Shown in pieces: positions 46,581 through 60,300 of a stretch of 64,000 bases of DNA. The position numbers and the translations under genes were made by a program. Each line of letters starts with the position of its first letter. Position 1 is the first letter of the stretch. Origin of the DNA: Steromphala cineraria. Its lineage: Eukaryota > Mollusca > Gastropoda > Trochida > Trochidae. The notes beneath the pieces were generated by a model. It was not told the origin of the DNA, ran no database searches, and saw only the letters and a list, made by a program, of their open reading frames with translations. The stretch covers positions 55,061,600 through 55,125,599 of the forward strand of contig OU744736.1 of the NCBI GenBank assembly GCA_916613615.1. Reading direction: 5' to 3'.

Positions 46581-48162
46581 GGTCTCACCTATGTATTGAT
46601 TTAATGACGCAAAACTTTCACGATTTACAGTATCAAGTTTAATATTTACATCCGTTTCTGGCATCATTTATTTGAAAACTCGGTTGATTCTGTCTGACAT
46701 TTGAATGTAATGGGGACGAGTATAACAAACAAGGTATCAGTTTCAGTCTTCGCCTACCCCCTACTTCACCGTAACTGCTTGTTTACGTCCCTACTCCAGA
46801 CTTATAAAAATGGTGAGAGGCTCGTGTTACCAATAGATTGCAAACTGTTGAAAAGTTTGAATTCGCCTATTTGGAACACTATTCGCACGTGCCAAGGTGT
46901 TCAGATATATTCCTAAAAATATATATATCATTTTCACCTCCAACTCGGTTAATAACTATAACTTCTTTTCTATAATGCAAACATGTACTTACGCTCTCTC
47001 TTACAGATCGATATTCAAAGTGTAGTGAAGTTCAATTTTTGTAAAGTATTTAAACTATATTCATTGTAGTTTTTGCAATTTTGTGTGACCAAACTAGAGA
47101 AAATCGGAGACAATTTACCAAATTGATCGAAACAGCAGCCCCGGCATGTCGACATGAAGGCAAATCAAGTGTGACCTTCTCACCATGTGCGATTCCTAAA
47201 TAAATGCTTGAAAGCCGCCTTTGTTACGAACAACTAGATTTCGTTTCTTTTTCTCCGAATCAGGCACTCGTTACCGCTCAAGTTGATACCCCGAGGACAC
47301 ATTGTGAATCCTACACACATAATGATGACGTCACCGAAAGCGGGTTCGTTAAATGTTATGGGTACCGTAATTTGGACGTCGAGTTTTAATTAAAACTTTT
47401 GGATTTTTCTACCCGAGTGATATATTTCTTTTTTCTATAGCTAAATTTAATTTTTAAATTTGATCAACAGATAGCGCTTTTTACCGTACAATGAATATTG
47501 TTCTCGGCATAATAAAGTTAACGGATATTTACGGCATCTGTTGAGCTCATATATAAAGATAAACATGCCTATTTCAAAGGTCAATGTCGAAACTTCTTTT
47601 TGAATTTCCAATTAAGTCACAAGCATTAAAATTTATGAAGACTTCAGTTACGTTGAGAGACATTCAAATATAAATGATACATTGCAGAGACATTAACTAA
47701 AGAAATTACAACAACAAATTAATGTTGTTTTACTTAAGTGTATGACCAAGCAGTGCACAAACTCTGCCATCGTAGGTTGAATGAAACTGACCGAACAATT
47801 ATCAAAGGCAGTATAATTATCATGTTCAATCACTTCATTGACCCAACCTTCAATGGTGTTTACTTCAGGATACTTTTGGATAAGACAAATCCATAGGCTA
47901 TCTTCTAGTTTAGCTCTCCGTTATTTTGTGTTGTTTCAACGCACGCTGTCATTGCAAACTTAGCTGAAGTTTGCCTCTAAGTGGGAAAGTTTGCCCTGTT
48001 CATGACGTCAGGCGAAAGAACGATAGTTCGCCAAAGAAACATTTACAAAATAACTGAAACGGTCATTAAAACAATTTATGAGGAAGAATAACATGTGTTT
48101 TGTCAGTTCACCGTCACAGTCATGACACACTTCATTTGCATATATCAATGCGCGCATCTTAA
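46581..48162. other. Intergenic sequence with one dispersed repeat
   Basis: No supported exon. About 47100-47400 contains a dispersed repeat (TGACGTCACCGAAAGCGGG and TTCTTTTTCTCCGAAT) whose reverse copy lies at about 54595-54950. Confidence 0.5.
47100..47400 (+). repeat. Dispersed repeat, copy in + orientation
   Basis: ACGTCACCGAAAGCGGGTTC near 47330 and TTTCTTTTTCTCCGAAT near 47246 recur in reverse at about 54595-54800 inside the PHD-bromodomain gene. No coding capacity was recognised. Confidence 0.65.
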
Positions 48163-48511
48163 AGGGGCAGTATCACGTTTTAGTGGGAAAATAAGGTGAT
48201 GTCAGGAAAAGGAAAATTAATGGTTCCAATTGAAAGACGATGTACTCAAACTAAATGAAGCAGTAATAATTCAAATATATAATGTAAAGTTTAGCCATGC
48301 GATTCCTTTTTCTTACACAAAATGAATTAAAGGTGTTCACACAACATTGCCGCCCGTGCAAATTAGATAAATCTTCAAAGTTTCTCCTCTGTCTATGGAT
48401 TGTGTTATGAGATTTTTGACACTATCAAACAATACATTAAGCATTACCGTACAATTATCAGGGAATTTTTAAAAATATAAAATTATCAATAAAAAACGTG
48501 CTACTGCACCT
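48163..48511. mobile_element. 349 bp TTAA-type MITE, full-length copy
   Basis: AGGGGCAGTATCACGTTTT and, inverted, AGGTGCAGTAGCACGTTTT are flanked by TTAA at 48159-48162 and 48512-48515. It is oriented opposite to 38897-39235. Confidence 0.85.
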
Positions 48512-48623
48512 TTAAAATAACTTTTCAAATGGTATTACCAGGCAATTTTCGAATAAAATTTTCTAAATGACATTGTATGATTACGAATTTATCATGCTTG
48601 TGTGTTTTGGGACCGTAAATACC

Positions 48624-48701
48624 CTGCATTAGGAATAAACACTATGTATTTAGCTCAACCCGGCCAAGGCTCGCAAAATACAATGTTTATTCCTAATGCA
48701 G
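48624..48701. repeat. Foldback hairpin
   Basis: CTGCATTAGGAATAAACA (from 48624) pairs with TGTTTATTCCTAATGCAG (ending 48701), with arms near 27 bp and a GC-rich loop. Confidence 0.8.
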
Positions 48702-50533
48702 TTTTCGATACCAAAACTCATTCGCACGATAACATATACACAGTATAACAGCGCGAGATGTGATTGTCTCACTTTCGCGAGGAAACAATTGTTCATACCT
48801 AATCATATAAAACCATCATTATATAACGTTCTCTTAAAATTTGCATGTTTCTTGAAACCAATAGAGCAAACCTGCCTATTGTATCAATTCACCAAAATCA
48901 AACACAAGATGATTCCCAATATTTTACATAACCTTCAGTCAATATCGATATTGATAGCAGCGCATGTAAAATATTGAAAACCTTCGTGTGTTTGATTATA
49001 ATGAGGACGAGGAGTCCTGTTTAATAACATTGTATACACTGGATCCTCTATGACATATTCAGCCCGATTCAATTATTTTTACTCTATTTTTTTGATAAAA
49101 AAGAGAGGGAAGAAATGAAGCAGTTCAATGAAGTCGCTATAGAAACCGAACTGCAAAAATCATAAGGATTAACTCCATTCATTAAAATAGTCAACATAAG
49201 GTTTGATCATTGTCGGTGACCACCTTCCTCGACCAATCAGAAGACAGATCACTCGTCCATCATATAATAATATTGTTTATTGTATAGCGTATATTCACCA
49301 CGGTTATCGCCTCTGTGAACATAATTGTTCCGAGGTCAACAAAAGATTTGATTCAATTTTACTAAAATTGATAATTGTATAAAATTGGTCCAGTAGTTTC
49401 AGAGATAAGAGTTATGATCCGGAAATGAATGAGAACACCAACGCCGACGGGAACTCAGCCAAAACCGATATGTCTCCCGACCTTTCGGGAGCGACAAAAA
49501 AATCGTTATTTCCAGATGACGTTTGAGTTACACGAGAGCAAACTTGGCAATATCTGAGCGGAAGCGAGTGCTATAATTTGAAACATTGATGTCATATGAC
49601 GCGAGTTTACATAATCACTCCGATGCCAATTTCATAAACAATGCCAAGAACGAAATTACTATTACATTGCAACAACAGAAACAGTTCAGAACAACATAAT
49701 TTATAACAATTTATGTACATATCTATTTATTGTCACCTAAACAAAAGAAACTTTTTGAAGAATAATTTTGTACAGGAACCGATCTGTCGATAAATCGATA
49801 ACGCGTAGATATACAGATAGCAGAGCTTAATTGCTTATAATCATTTACATTAAACAAGTAGACTTCTCATCAACTAGAGGGATATTCATTTTTTCAATAG
49901 GTTTACATAAATGAAATCATTTACTTCAATCCAACTTGCATGGCGCACAGAATGTACAAATATTTGAATTAAACTTCTAACAAATAAAATAACATTCTAC
50001 TTAATCTACAATTACAATATGAACAATATTGATCGAAAAACACATATGAGTTTCCCATTATTCGCATTACATCTAAGGTCATTCCCTCAAAACGACTTAC
50101 AAATAGCCCACGAGAACACGATTATATCTGACAGATTCAGATACAACCATAATCAAAACCTATCTACAATACCATCATGACATAGTGCACTATGATATCA
50201 ATCCTACACGCAAAGTTCCTTCAATTTATTCAATCTATTGGAAGGAATTTTATTAAGGAAGGAAGACGTTGTGTCATATCAGGGACATTGTTCTCTTCTT
50301 AAACTTCATTGATTAAATAATGAAATTTGATTGTTTTGTTTAAAAAATTCATATTCTTTATTCTCTTTTCACCATCAACGGTAGCACAAGAGCATATATT
50401 TATATTCAAGCATATTACATATATACAATTTGAAGGTCGATTTTACATAAGCTTTGTCAGTACAGAGTTTACAATTGTAATAAAATTGACCCATTTTTAA
50501 GAACTGAGAGTCTTTAAGCACACATCAGCATTT
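48702..50533. other. No gene seen
   Basis: AT-rich intergenic sequence. A weaker inverted pair around ATTTTACATAACC and CATGTAAAATATTG lies near 48915-48975. Confidence 0.4.
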
Positions 50534-50782
50534 TCATTTTATGAACGTTAGGGAAAATGCAACGATATTCCGGTATGTAATTTTTCTCATATCTTCTAAA
50601 ATGTCCTCAAAGGTTGGCGGTTTGTTTCCTTTTAACCATTCTTGACTCCAAGATGCAACTCGCAAAAAATGAATAACTTGACATACAGTAATCGTTGCTT
50701 TTAGGCTGACCTTTTCACATACTTTCAGAAATGAATCTGTTTTCAAATTGTCGTGATTTTGTTTCAATTGCTGTTCATGCAA
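50534..50782 (-). CDS. Unrecognised 82-codon open frame
   Basis: The frame reads helix-rich, protein-like sequence (KVCEKVSLKATITVCQVIH, then SWSQEWLKGNKPPTFEDIL). It lies about 540 bp past the stop of the PHD-bromodomain gene on the same strand. No domain or splice partner was identified. It could be a small gene, a relic exon or chance. Confidence 0.2.
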   Translation of the reverse strand: MHEQQLKQNHDNLKTDSFLKVCEKVSLKATITVCQVIHFLRVASWSQEWLKGNKPPTFEDILEDMRKITYRNIVAFSLTFIK

Positions 50783-50974
50783 GAATTGTTTGCAATAATA
50801 CGAATTGAGAAACGCATCCGTGCAAAAGTGTGTTCATTTCCCCGCATGAAACACTTTTATTCAGTAAATAAGACATCACTTTCTGATGTCAAGTATTTTT
50901 ACCATAAACCTACAATCACTAACAACACTTTAAATGATGCGGGAGATATAGAGGATACTAAACGATCTTCCATT

Positions 50975-51090
50975 TAATACTATTTTTATTAAACGAGTTA
51001 ATGATTTTGTATAAAACGAGCGAAAGCGAGTTTGATACCAAATCATTCACGAGTTTAATAAAAATAGTATAAAATGGAAGGGAGTTTAAT
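50975..51090. repeat. Foldback near the 3' end of the PHD-bromodomain gene
   Basis: ACTATTTTTATTAAACGAG pairs with CTCGTTTAATAAAAATAGT of the opposite strand (right arm about 51050-51072), around AACGAGCGAAAGCGAGTTT. It lies about 250 bp beyond the stop codon, possibly within the 3' UTR. Confidence 0.7.
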
Positions 51091-51317
51091 ATTCTGTTTA
51101 TTACTTGCCCTAAAAATCAAACGTAATTGCCGATAAGTTGCCGAAACTAACATTTTCGCGACTCAGCAACCATTGTAACGGCGCGCTTACACTGTGACGT
51201 CACAACAACACTATTTTATGACGTCATCCTTGCAATGTGTTATTACACTAGTTTAATATTGTCGTATAAATATTACACTGCGGTATCTTACACGGGCGAG
51301 TAATAAAATCTATTCTT

Positions 51318-54300
51318 TCACGAACAAGCTTTTTCTCCTGATTTGAACACGTCCAAAGAATCACCAGATAGATACACAAGGTCCCGCTGGATCTGAAATC
51401 CGATTTCTATCATGGTGTGCGCAAGACACTTTATTTCATCAAGTTTCCGTTTCCTTTCGACAGCAGACCAAGTATCTGAAGGTTGTGCTTGAGGTATGGG
51501 CAGGTAGGTGGCGACAAACTTGAGGTATGGAGGAAAATACTTGGCGACCATCTCCTCGAAGAAAGCTCTCACAATTTTCCCAGCCTTACCGACCTCCGAG
51601 TTCTCCTGTAAATAATGAAACACAGTGAAATTGTACGTCATCTAAGCAGTTCAATAATTTGTACTATTGAAGATAGTGTGATCCAAAATGTAAATTTTGT
51701 TCAATATCTAAACGGCATATATCCTGCAAACAATGTTAATCTATCAGTGGGGCTATGAATATAACAACAAGTATTTGTCACAAAGGTGACAAGATCCCCC
51801 GCCGCAAATGGATGTGAACAGAATGCATACTGTATACATAGAAACACTTGTCTACACTTGTCATGCTACTTGATGTCATTTAGACCACAACAAATCAACT
51901 GGTCCCTTGGTCTTCCAAATAACAAGCCTTGTGGGAAAAAAAAAGAAGAGAACAAGAAGACACAGTCATCAACATCCCCCGCCAGATTTGTTCTTATTTT
52001 AAATTAAGTCAGAACCTTCTCCTAAATACTCGAGTGTACTCACAAATATCATGATATCGAACTCCATCAAGGTATTGATACCCTGAAGGTACACACAAAC
52101 TTTGATGATCCTATCTGTAACAGTTTCTGAGAAAAATTGGCTCCTTTGAAGACACCTCGAACAGAGTCCCAAAAAACGTAACAAGGGCAATAACTCCGGA
52201 AAAAATATGTGCGCTGTTCTGATTTTCGAACTCCATCAAGGTATTGATACCCTGGAGGCACACACAAAATTTGATAATCCTACCTTTAACGGTTTCTGAG
52301 AAAAATTGGCTCCTTTAACTCGGACGGACGGACGCACGCACGCACGCACGGACGGAGCTTAAACTTAAAAACACATAAAATTTAATGATCCTTTCTGTAA
52401 CATTTTCTGAGAAAAATTGGCTCCTTTGAAGACACCTCGAACAGAGTCCCAAAAAACGTAACAAGGGCAATAACTCCGGAAATTTTTTTTGCACAGTTCT
52501 GATTTTCGAACTCCATCAAGGTATTGCTACCCTGAAGGTACACACAAACTTTGATGATCCTATCTTAAACGGTTATTGAGAAAAATTGGCTCCTTTGAAG
52601 ACACCTCGAACAGAGTCCCAAAAAAACGTAACAAGGGCAATAACTCCGGAAAAAATATGTGCGCTGTTCTGATTTTCGAACTCCATCAAGGTATTGATAC
52701 CCTGAAGGCGCACATTAAATTTGATGATCCTATCTTTAACGGTTTCTGAGAAAAATTGGCTCCTTTAACTCGGACGGACGCACGCACGCACGCACGCACG
52801 GACGGAGCTCAAACTTCGTGGCGGGGGATAATAAAGAGAACAGTTCTTAACATATCAGCCTTAAAATAAGCTTAACTGCATGTTGGCTTCACTTCTTCCT
52901 AAAATAAATTTATTAAAAAATCCAGTGAATGTTTCTTGAAGTATCACACTGACATGCAGGTAATTTGATGAAAAATCAAAAGTTCTTCTGTGACTTTGAA
53001 AATAATGTGAAATCAATCATAATTCCTTGGTCCTGCGTCTTCACTATAAGATTATTTGCACAAGTTATGAAGAGAATCCAGTAAATGGTTCCTGAGATAT
53101 CCCACTGACAAGCCTAAAATGCAGCTTTCAATGCTAAAAATTTTCAAAGTCTTGCTCTGACCTTGAAAATAATGTGAAGGTCAACAAAATCGACTGGGCC
53201 CGGCACCTTCCTAATAACATGCAATGTGTAAGTTATGAAGAGAATTCAGTTAATGGTTCTTGAGATATCCTGCTGACAAGCCTAAAATGCAGTTTTAAAT
53301 GCTGAAATTTTCAAAGCCTCGCTGTGATCTTGAAAATAATGTGAAGGTCACCAAATTCGAATGGGCCCGGCGCCTTCCCAAAAAGGTGCAATGTGTAAGT
53401 TATGAAGAGAATTGTTAACTTTAGATTTAAGATGAACTGAGAGATACCCAACATCTATCACTGCATGGGGTCATGAATGAAACAGTTTAATCGCGTATTG
53501 CACCTAAGTTATTTGGATGAGGGAACGGGCGTCTTGGTCAGCTGCTGGTATGGGTATTGCTTGCGGTGTTGCCGGACTCTGAGGGTGTGTGTTTGGATAT
53601 CGTATGGGACTCGGCCCGAAAAAGAACAAGAATTTGTACTTATGTGGATAGTGAGATCCCAAATATAACATTGTTACATTTGTTCACTATCTGAACGGCA
53701 TGTTTCTCTGGGCATGATTGCGTTGCAGTCACAGTAACATAGATTGATTGTGAGACAAATAGCCTTTACTGCAACGTTAATTTGAGGATATTGCTTATCA
53801 CCAACTTGTAGCACTCAAGAAATCAATTTTAATAACAACGATAATGAAGGAATTAAGAGGGCACAATAAGATGAACATCTTCAAAACGTTGAGAAACAGC
53901 GGAGGTGAGAGATTGAACGACTGAAACAAGTTGTAGTGCTATGTATTACCTGATTGTATGTGGCACAGTTCTGGACGACGAGTTTGACGTCAGCGAGGAA
54001 ATCTTCCATACAGTTGTAGTGGTTGAAGTGAGATCGGGCCAGCTTGGTCTTGATGGTCTTGAAGTCCATCGGGGTCTTAATGATCTTGTAGTAGTTTGGG
54101 ACCTGGCAGGAACAGGACATACCATTTCATTATTTTGGTACGTAAACAGATGTTGAAAACATAGAATGACGTTGGCACTAATGTCAGATACGTATCCAAA
54201 ATGTGCATGTCCCTGTTATTCCTTGTGCATATAAAACTTTAATGGCACTTATGTCTTATTTAGGTCTCAGTGAATCTTAAGTTAATGTAAGTTAGCTTGT

Positions 54301-57300
54301 ACCTAGTTAAAATATCGCTGTGTATACCCCACCTGTTTGCTGACTGGTTCATGGAATGGTGCACTGTTGGAGTGACAATAGAGTTCCAGCATTATCCTCT
54401 CACACACCTGCAGACAAGGGGAGATAACTATATCAGTTCTGGTTTGCAGGTTTAATTTTGTTTAAAGATGCTGTTTCATACTTGCATGCGGTTCAGGCTG
54501 AAATTTAGCTATTGAGAAAAGAAATACATCACTTTGTAGAAAAATCTTTCGTCGAAATTTTGATATCATATTTAGATTGTTTAATCAACAATAACATTTA
54601 TGTCGACGCCCAAAGCACAGTACCCCTTGTAGAAAGGGCATAGCATTTAACGAACCCGCTTTCGGTGACGTAATCATTAAGCGTGTAGGATTTACACCGT
54701 GTCACCACTAGCGTTTTGCGTTCGATGGGTAACATCTTTGGCAGCAACGAATACCTTATTCGGAGAAAAAGAAAAGAAAATCTAGTCATGCGCGACAAAG
54801 ACGGTTTTCAAGCGTATATTAAGAGACCCGAAGTTGTTAGATGGCCACACTTGATTCGCCTTTATGTTGGCTGCCGTTTCCGTAATTTTGGTAAATTATC
54901 TCATATTTAATGAATTTTGGTCCGATTTCCCCTAGGTTGGTCGCTAAATTACAACGAATACATTGAAAATACTTTTTAAAATATTGCAAGTATGATACAG
55001 CATCTTTAAGATATTCTTTTTCATAAGTTATCAAGAGAAACACAATTAACAATCACTGGCAAACAAACTGATACAAAAGAATCGTTTTCAAGCATGATTA
55101 TTTTTGCATTGACATGTTTTCATGTAAGAATTGTCAATTACTCCCATTTCAAAAAAGAATATCAAAAAGACAATACCAATGTCATAAGAAGGGAGGTAAC
55201 TCCACCCACCATGATCTGCTTGTCACTGAGACCACTCGGTGCTTTCCTCTTGTTTCCGTTTCCGTTCATCTCGTCTGGGACAGGACTGCTGATCCTGATG
55301 TTGTCTTCAGTAGAACACAAGGTGCACACGAACACACCACTGGAACAGAAAGAGCATGTTGGTGATACTGATTGCATAATTGATGTGTTACAATTACAAT
55401 GTGAGATTTTTTCCAAATCTCCATAATTAGTTATACCTACTAGGTTCATATAAATTTAAAACAGTATGTGTTGAAAAATTACGGAGTGGCTCAGTAATCA
55501 ATGGAGCAACTGTAGGCAACTGTCAAGTTTTATTTAGACGCATCACCGAGTTAGCAATCATATTCAGACTCCCGTTGTGTGGCGTGCGGCTCGAATTTTT
55601 ACTTATATTTGTGACACAAAACTATTTACACCTAATATCACAAGATCTCGTTGGTGAGAAATATTTACTGATATTTTCGAAATTGACATATAAATGCTAT
55701 CCTTGATTTTATGTCATCGTATTACACTTACTTTGGAGCTTCATTTATTTGCGGGATGTGACAGTTGAGATGAAAGACCTTCGGACACTCGTCACAACAC
55801 AAGACCTCTCCACCGAAGTGACAACACGCACAGTAGTCCTCGTTCGGGTCGCTGATGCAGATGTCGCTGCTTCCCTTCCCACCAGAATGGTGCATCATGG
55901 GAGCTGACTCGTCAACACCGTCCATACGTTTGTCATGGTCGGTTGCCTCTTCCAACGAGATTTCCTCAACTGGAAGGTCGTCGAATGTCTGATCCAGATC
56001 GTTCTCAATTTCCTGCAAGTCAAAATAGTAGACTTATCTCATGAACTCAACAAATGATGAAATTGATGAATGCCTACATCTTGCTGCATCGAAGTGCTAG
56101 CAATTCTATTCAATGATATTGAAATGGATTAGCATGCGACTGAGCACATCGTATTTCATTATTAACAATATCTTAAATAAGTGCACAAACTAAAACCCTG
56201 TTCAATAAGTGCCTCATTAAACGTTCACTGACATTGTCATCATTTTTCAAATATATACTCGGCACGCTACACTCCTTGTATGTATTTGAAATGCAGTTGT
56301 CATTATTGTAAGTTTACTTATTGATAGCTCTATCAAAACGTCATTTGCCGACAGCAGTATTTTTATGAATGTGGATAACTCTTTAAATCGTTCGAGGACC
56401 CCCCCAAATTAATGATATGATTAATCAATGGCATCATAAAAGTGATATTTTAAACGAATTCTCAAAAAATTCATTTCTTCTTCCAATCTCGCCTTAAGCC
56501 TTATATTTTGAATATCGAATTATTTTAAAATAACACATGTGATAATTATCTATGAGACGTATAAGACTCACCTCCGAGCATGCTGGTTGACTCCTGGGTT
56601 CACCTTTCACCTTAGCGGCGGTGATCACACAATCGTTCTCATAGCTCGACCTCCGCTCCTGCTTGATCCTCACCCCACTGTAACATGCATCAATATGTAT
56701 CAATGATTTTATTGGTTATCTCTGAAAACACTTACTGATGTGGTAATGTCATAGTTAGTGACGTCATCATGTATGAAATAAATAAATGTCAATCGCTCCT
56801 GTTGTTCCTCACTCCACTGTAAAGTGCATCAGAAATAAGAGTACTTGGCCAAGATTGTTCAAGCCCTTTAAGCACTAAGTCGTAAGCTTATGTTACTGTA
56901 TGGTAGTAACGGTTATCTCGTATCTTAGAACTAAGAATGCTTAAGTCATGTAGGCAGTCATTGTATCCATGATCACACTTTCATCAAAGAGACCCAATAG
57001 TACTAAGATTTCTAAAGCAGGAAATTGATAAAACTTGTTTTGCTTTTACTTTCTAAGAATATAATTGCACCCAGTAGACATAATTTTTAGAATGGTGTAT
57101 TCAAAAGGACCACATGATGAAGTGATGTTGTCAGACAGCTATCATATTTCGAAGAAAGAACCTATCCGCCAGCTGCAAGTTATCATTTTAGATCGGGCCA
57201 CAGACAAGAGCTTCTTCAATAAACCCTCTCTTACTTTTATGTAAGACAAATAGGATTGTCGGTTTGAGATCCTATTGCCAGCAATAGCTAATAACAATTT

Positions 57301-60300
57301 GTAAAATGTTCTTAATTGTCTCACCTTGGAAATGTGTTGTCTGAGCCGGGTATTCTCAATCCGGGGCTTGGACCGATGTAGGGGCAACACACTTCCTGGT
57401 TGAAGCTTTGGGTCTGTGTAACATCTGCAAAACCGGTTTGCTGTCTCATGCGATTGTCTGATTGTAGAGAGTTATCGAAAGATACAATATGATTATGAGT
57501 TTCGTTGAATATTTTTCTACAGTCTAACTTTTTCCAACTTTTGATAAGATCACAGAACACAATGACGTTTTACAGCAACAAAACAAAAATGATTTTGTGT
57601 TTCAGAAAATTATGACATGGTAAGTGTTATGATTTCATCTTGCTAAGACAACAGTACTTAAACAATGCCCTTCTATAAATACCATTTCCTTCTCATCTTT
57701 ATAACATTATGCAAAAGCAAGACCAATCATACCCCTTGAGTTCTGTGCATAGGTAGAGACTGGTACCTTGTGGGGATGCTGATTGGTCGAAATAGAGACT
57801 GGTGCCTTGTGGGGATGCTGATTGGTCGAGATAAAGACTGGTGCCTTGTGGGGATGCTGATTGGTCAAGATAGAGACTGGTTCCTTGTATGAATGCTGAT
57901 TGGTCGAGATAGAGACTGGTTCCTTGTGGGGATGCTGATTGGTCGAGATAGAGACTGGTGCCTTGTAGGGATGCTGATTGGTCAAGATAGAGACTGGTTC
58001 CTTGTATGGATGCTGATTGGTCGAGATAGAGACTGGTGCCTTGTTGGGATGCTGATTGGTCGAAATAGAGACTAGTGCCTTGTAGGGATGCTGATTGGTC
58101 AAGATAGAGACTGGTTCCTTGTATGGATGCTGATTGGTCGAGATAGAGACTGGTGCCTTGTGGGGATGCTGATTGGTCAAGATAGAGACTGGTGCCTTGT
58201 GGGGATGCTGATTGGGCAAGAAAGAGACAGGTTCCTTGTATGGATGCTGATTCGTCGAGATAGAGACTGGTTCCTTGTAGGGATGCTGATTGGTCGAGAT
58301 AGAGACTGGTGCCTTGTAGGGATGCTGATTGGTCAAGATAGAGACTGCCTCCTTGTATGGATGCTGATTGGTCGAGATAGAGATTGGTGCTGTGTGATGA
58401 CGCTGATTGGTCGACATTGTGACTGGTTCGTTATGTGGATGCTGATAGGTCGACATGCGCATGTCCTGGCCAACCTGTGCATGCTGGATCGTACTGAACA
58501 CGCTCTGTTGTGAAGCGGGCCGATACTGCAATCTCATTGGCTGGAAAGGTTTCTGCAACTGCAAGATCGACAGTACGTGATGAATTACCAACGCATAAAT
58601 ATCAGCCTTCGCTCTTTTATACGATGTCCAATTGAAAATCTCTTTCTTATACTTTCAGCATATTATCAAACGCTGCTTACGTCTGTGAGAGATTTTGTTT
58701 ATACCTAAACTACAGGCTTTCTCTAAATACACAAAATCGGTAAGAATCAGCCGACTGCAGTAATATCAATGCCGATAACTCAAAACTTCGTTCAGTGACC
58801 CCAAATGTTGCTTTCATTTCAAAAGACATTATAATATTTTAATTGTTCGTCTCATGGAGATGGGACCAAGAAATCTAATTCACTTACGATAACAATTTGC
58901 GACAACCATTTATTGTTGTAAACTATTGTATGCACATTACACTGACTGGAGTAATAAAGACTCTTGCGTAGAGTCCAATGGTTGAAAACATAACGCCTCC
59001 ATAATGGTCATCGACATCTATATTTGTATTTGCAGTAAATTAAGCATCTTTTTTTTATATTCAAATAATTATTATAACATACAGTTGTCTTTATTTCCTT
59101 ATTAATCTCCCGTTGAAGATATCGCTCTTTATTATATGATCAGCAATAAAATACTGGGATTTATCAGTGAAATAAACTGTCTATCAGGCAACAGTGACGA
59201 TATATTATATTTTCACTGTGACCAGTGACGATATATTATATCGTCACTGGTCAGGTGCCGGAACTACTTTCAGCCATGTGAACAAAAAGGGGAAACATTC
59301 CAGTTTTAAAGTCATTTTAATTACATATTTCATTAAAAATCATATAATAAATAGAATACTTAATGTAGTTTTCCAAATACCAGGTTTATTTCATCTCGTG
59401 ACATGGGTAAAATTGATATTTCACTTGTGGCTGCGCCACTCGTGAAATATCAACTTTACCCATGACACTCGATGAAATAAACCTGGTATTTGGAAAACAA
59501 CATTAAGTATCCTCTATTTATTACTCAACCGTGGTGAGATCACTCATTAGATAACAATGAGCTGGTAACACACATGTATGTTACCATCTCGTGCCAAGAC
59601 ACGGAACTACTTTCGAACGTCACATGACTTCTAAGTGGCGACTGTCAAATTTTACATTCTCAACAAAATGTTAATTTCAGTGAAAGAATATTATCAAAGC
59701 GGTTTTTTTTACTTTTAAATTCGTTATCTTTTTGCTAACCAACACAAATCAATCATTCGCTCGATCGTGAGGTAGAAAAGTTAAATATGTTCACTCGTGG
59801 CTGCGCCACTCGTGAAAATATAACCTTTGTACCTCACTCGATGAGATAAACATGGTATTAATCAAGAAAAGACAGATATCCTCTATTTAATGAATCTACC
59901 ATGTTATGACGAGAATGACGTCACAACGTCAGCGGGCCAGCGCAATGGTCATGTCGGCGATTTTTTTAATACTTTTTCGATTTTATTTAGCCAGTAAGAA
60001 ATAAGATTCTAAACTCAGTCCCATTTTAATAACATTTTTATAAATGTCGCTACGGCTCGTTGATTACCAAACCATTCACTCGTTTCATAAACATACGTCG
60101 TTTTGTTTTCTCTTTTTAAACATTTTTGACTGCTGTCACTATGAACAGTGCTGTTTAGATTAATTGTTGACAGTCAACGTGGTCACAATCGCCGTGACGT
60201 CAAGGTTGTACGTCTTTCTAGTAAGGAAGTTTTGGTGTCGTTAGTCCCTTTTAATATTTATGTATTCGTTTTTCTATTCGATTGAGCAAATTCATTGGCG

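Noticed and set aside
57893..58513. Open frames of 60 and 141 codons on + across the 39 bp repeats
   Set aside because: They are antisense shadows of the in-frame coding repeat on -. The - frame is the one with matching splice phases.
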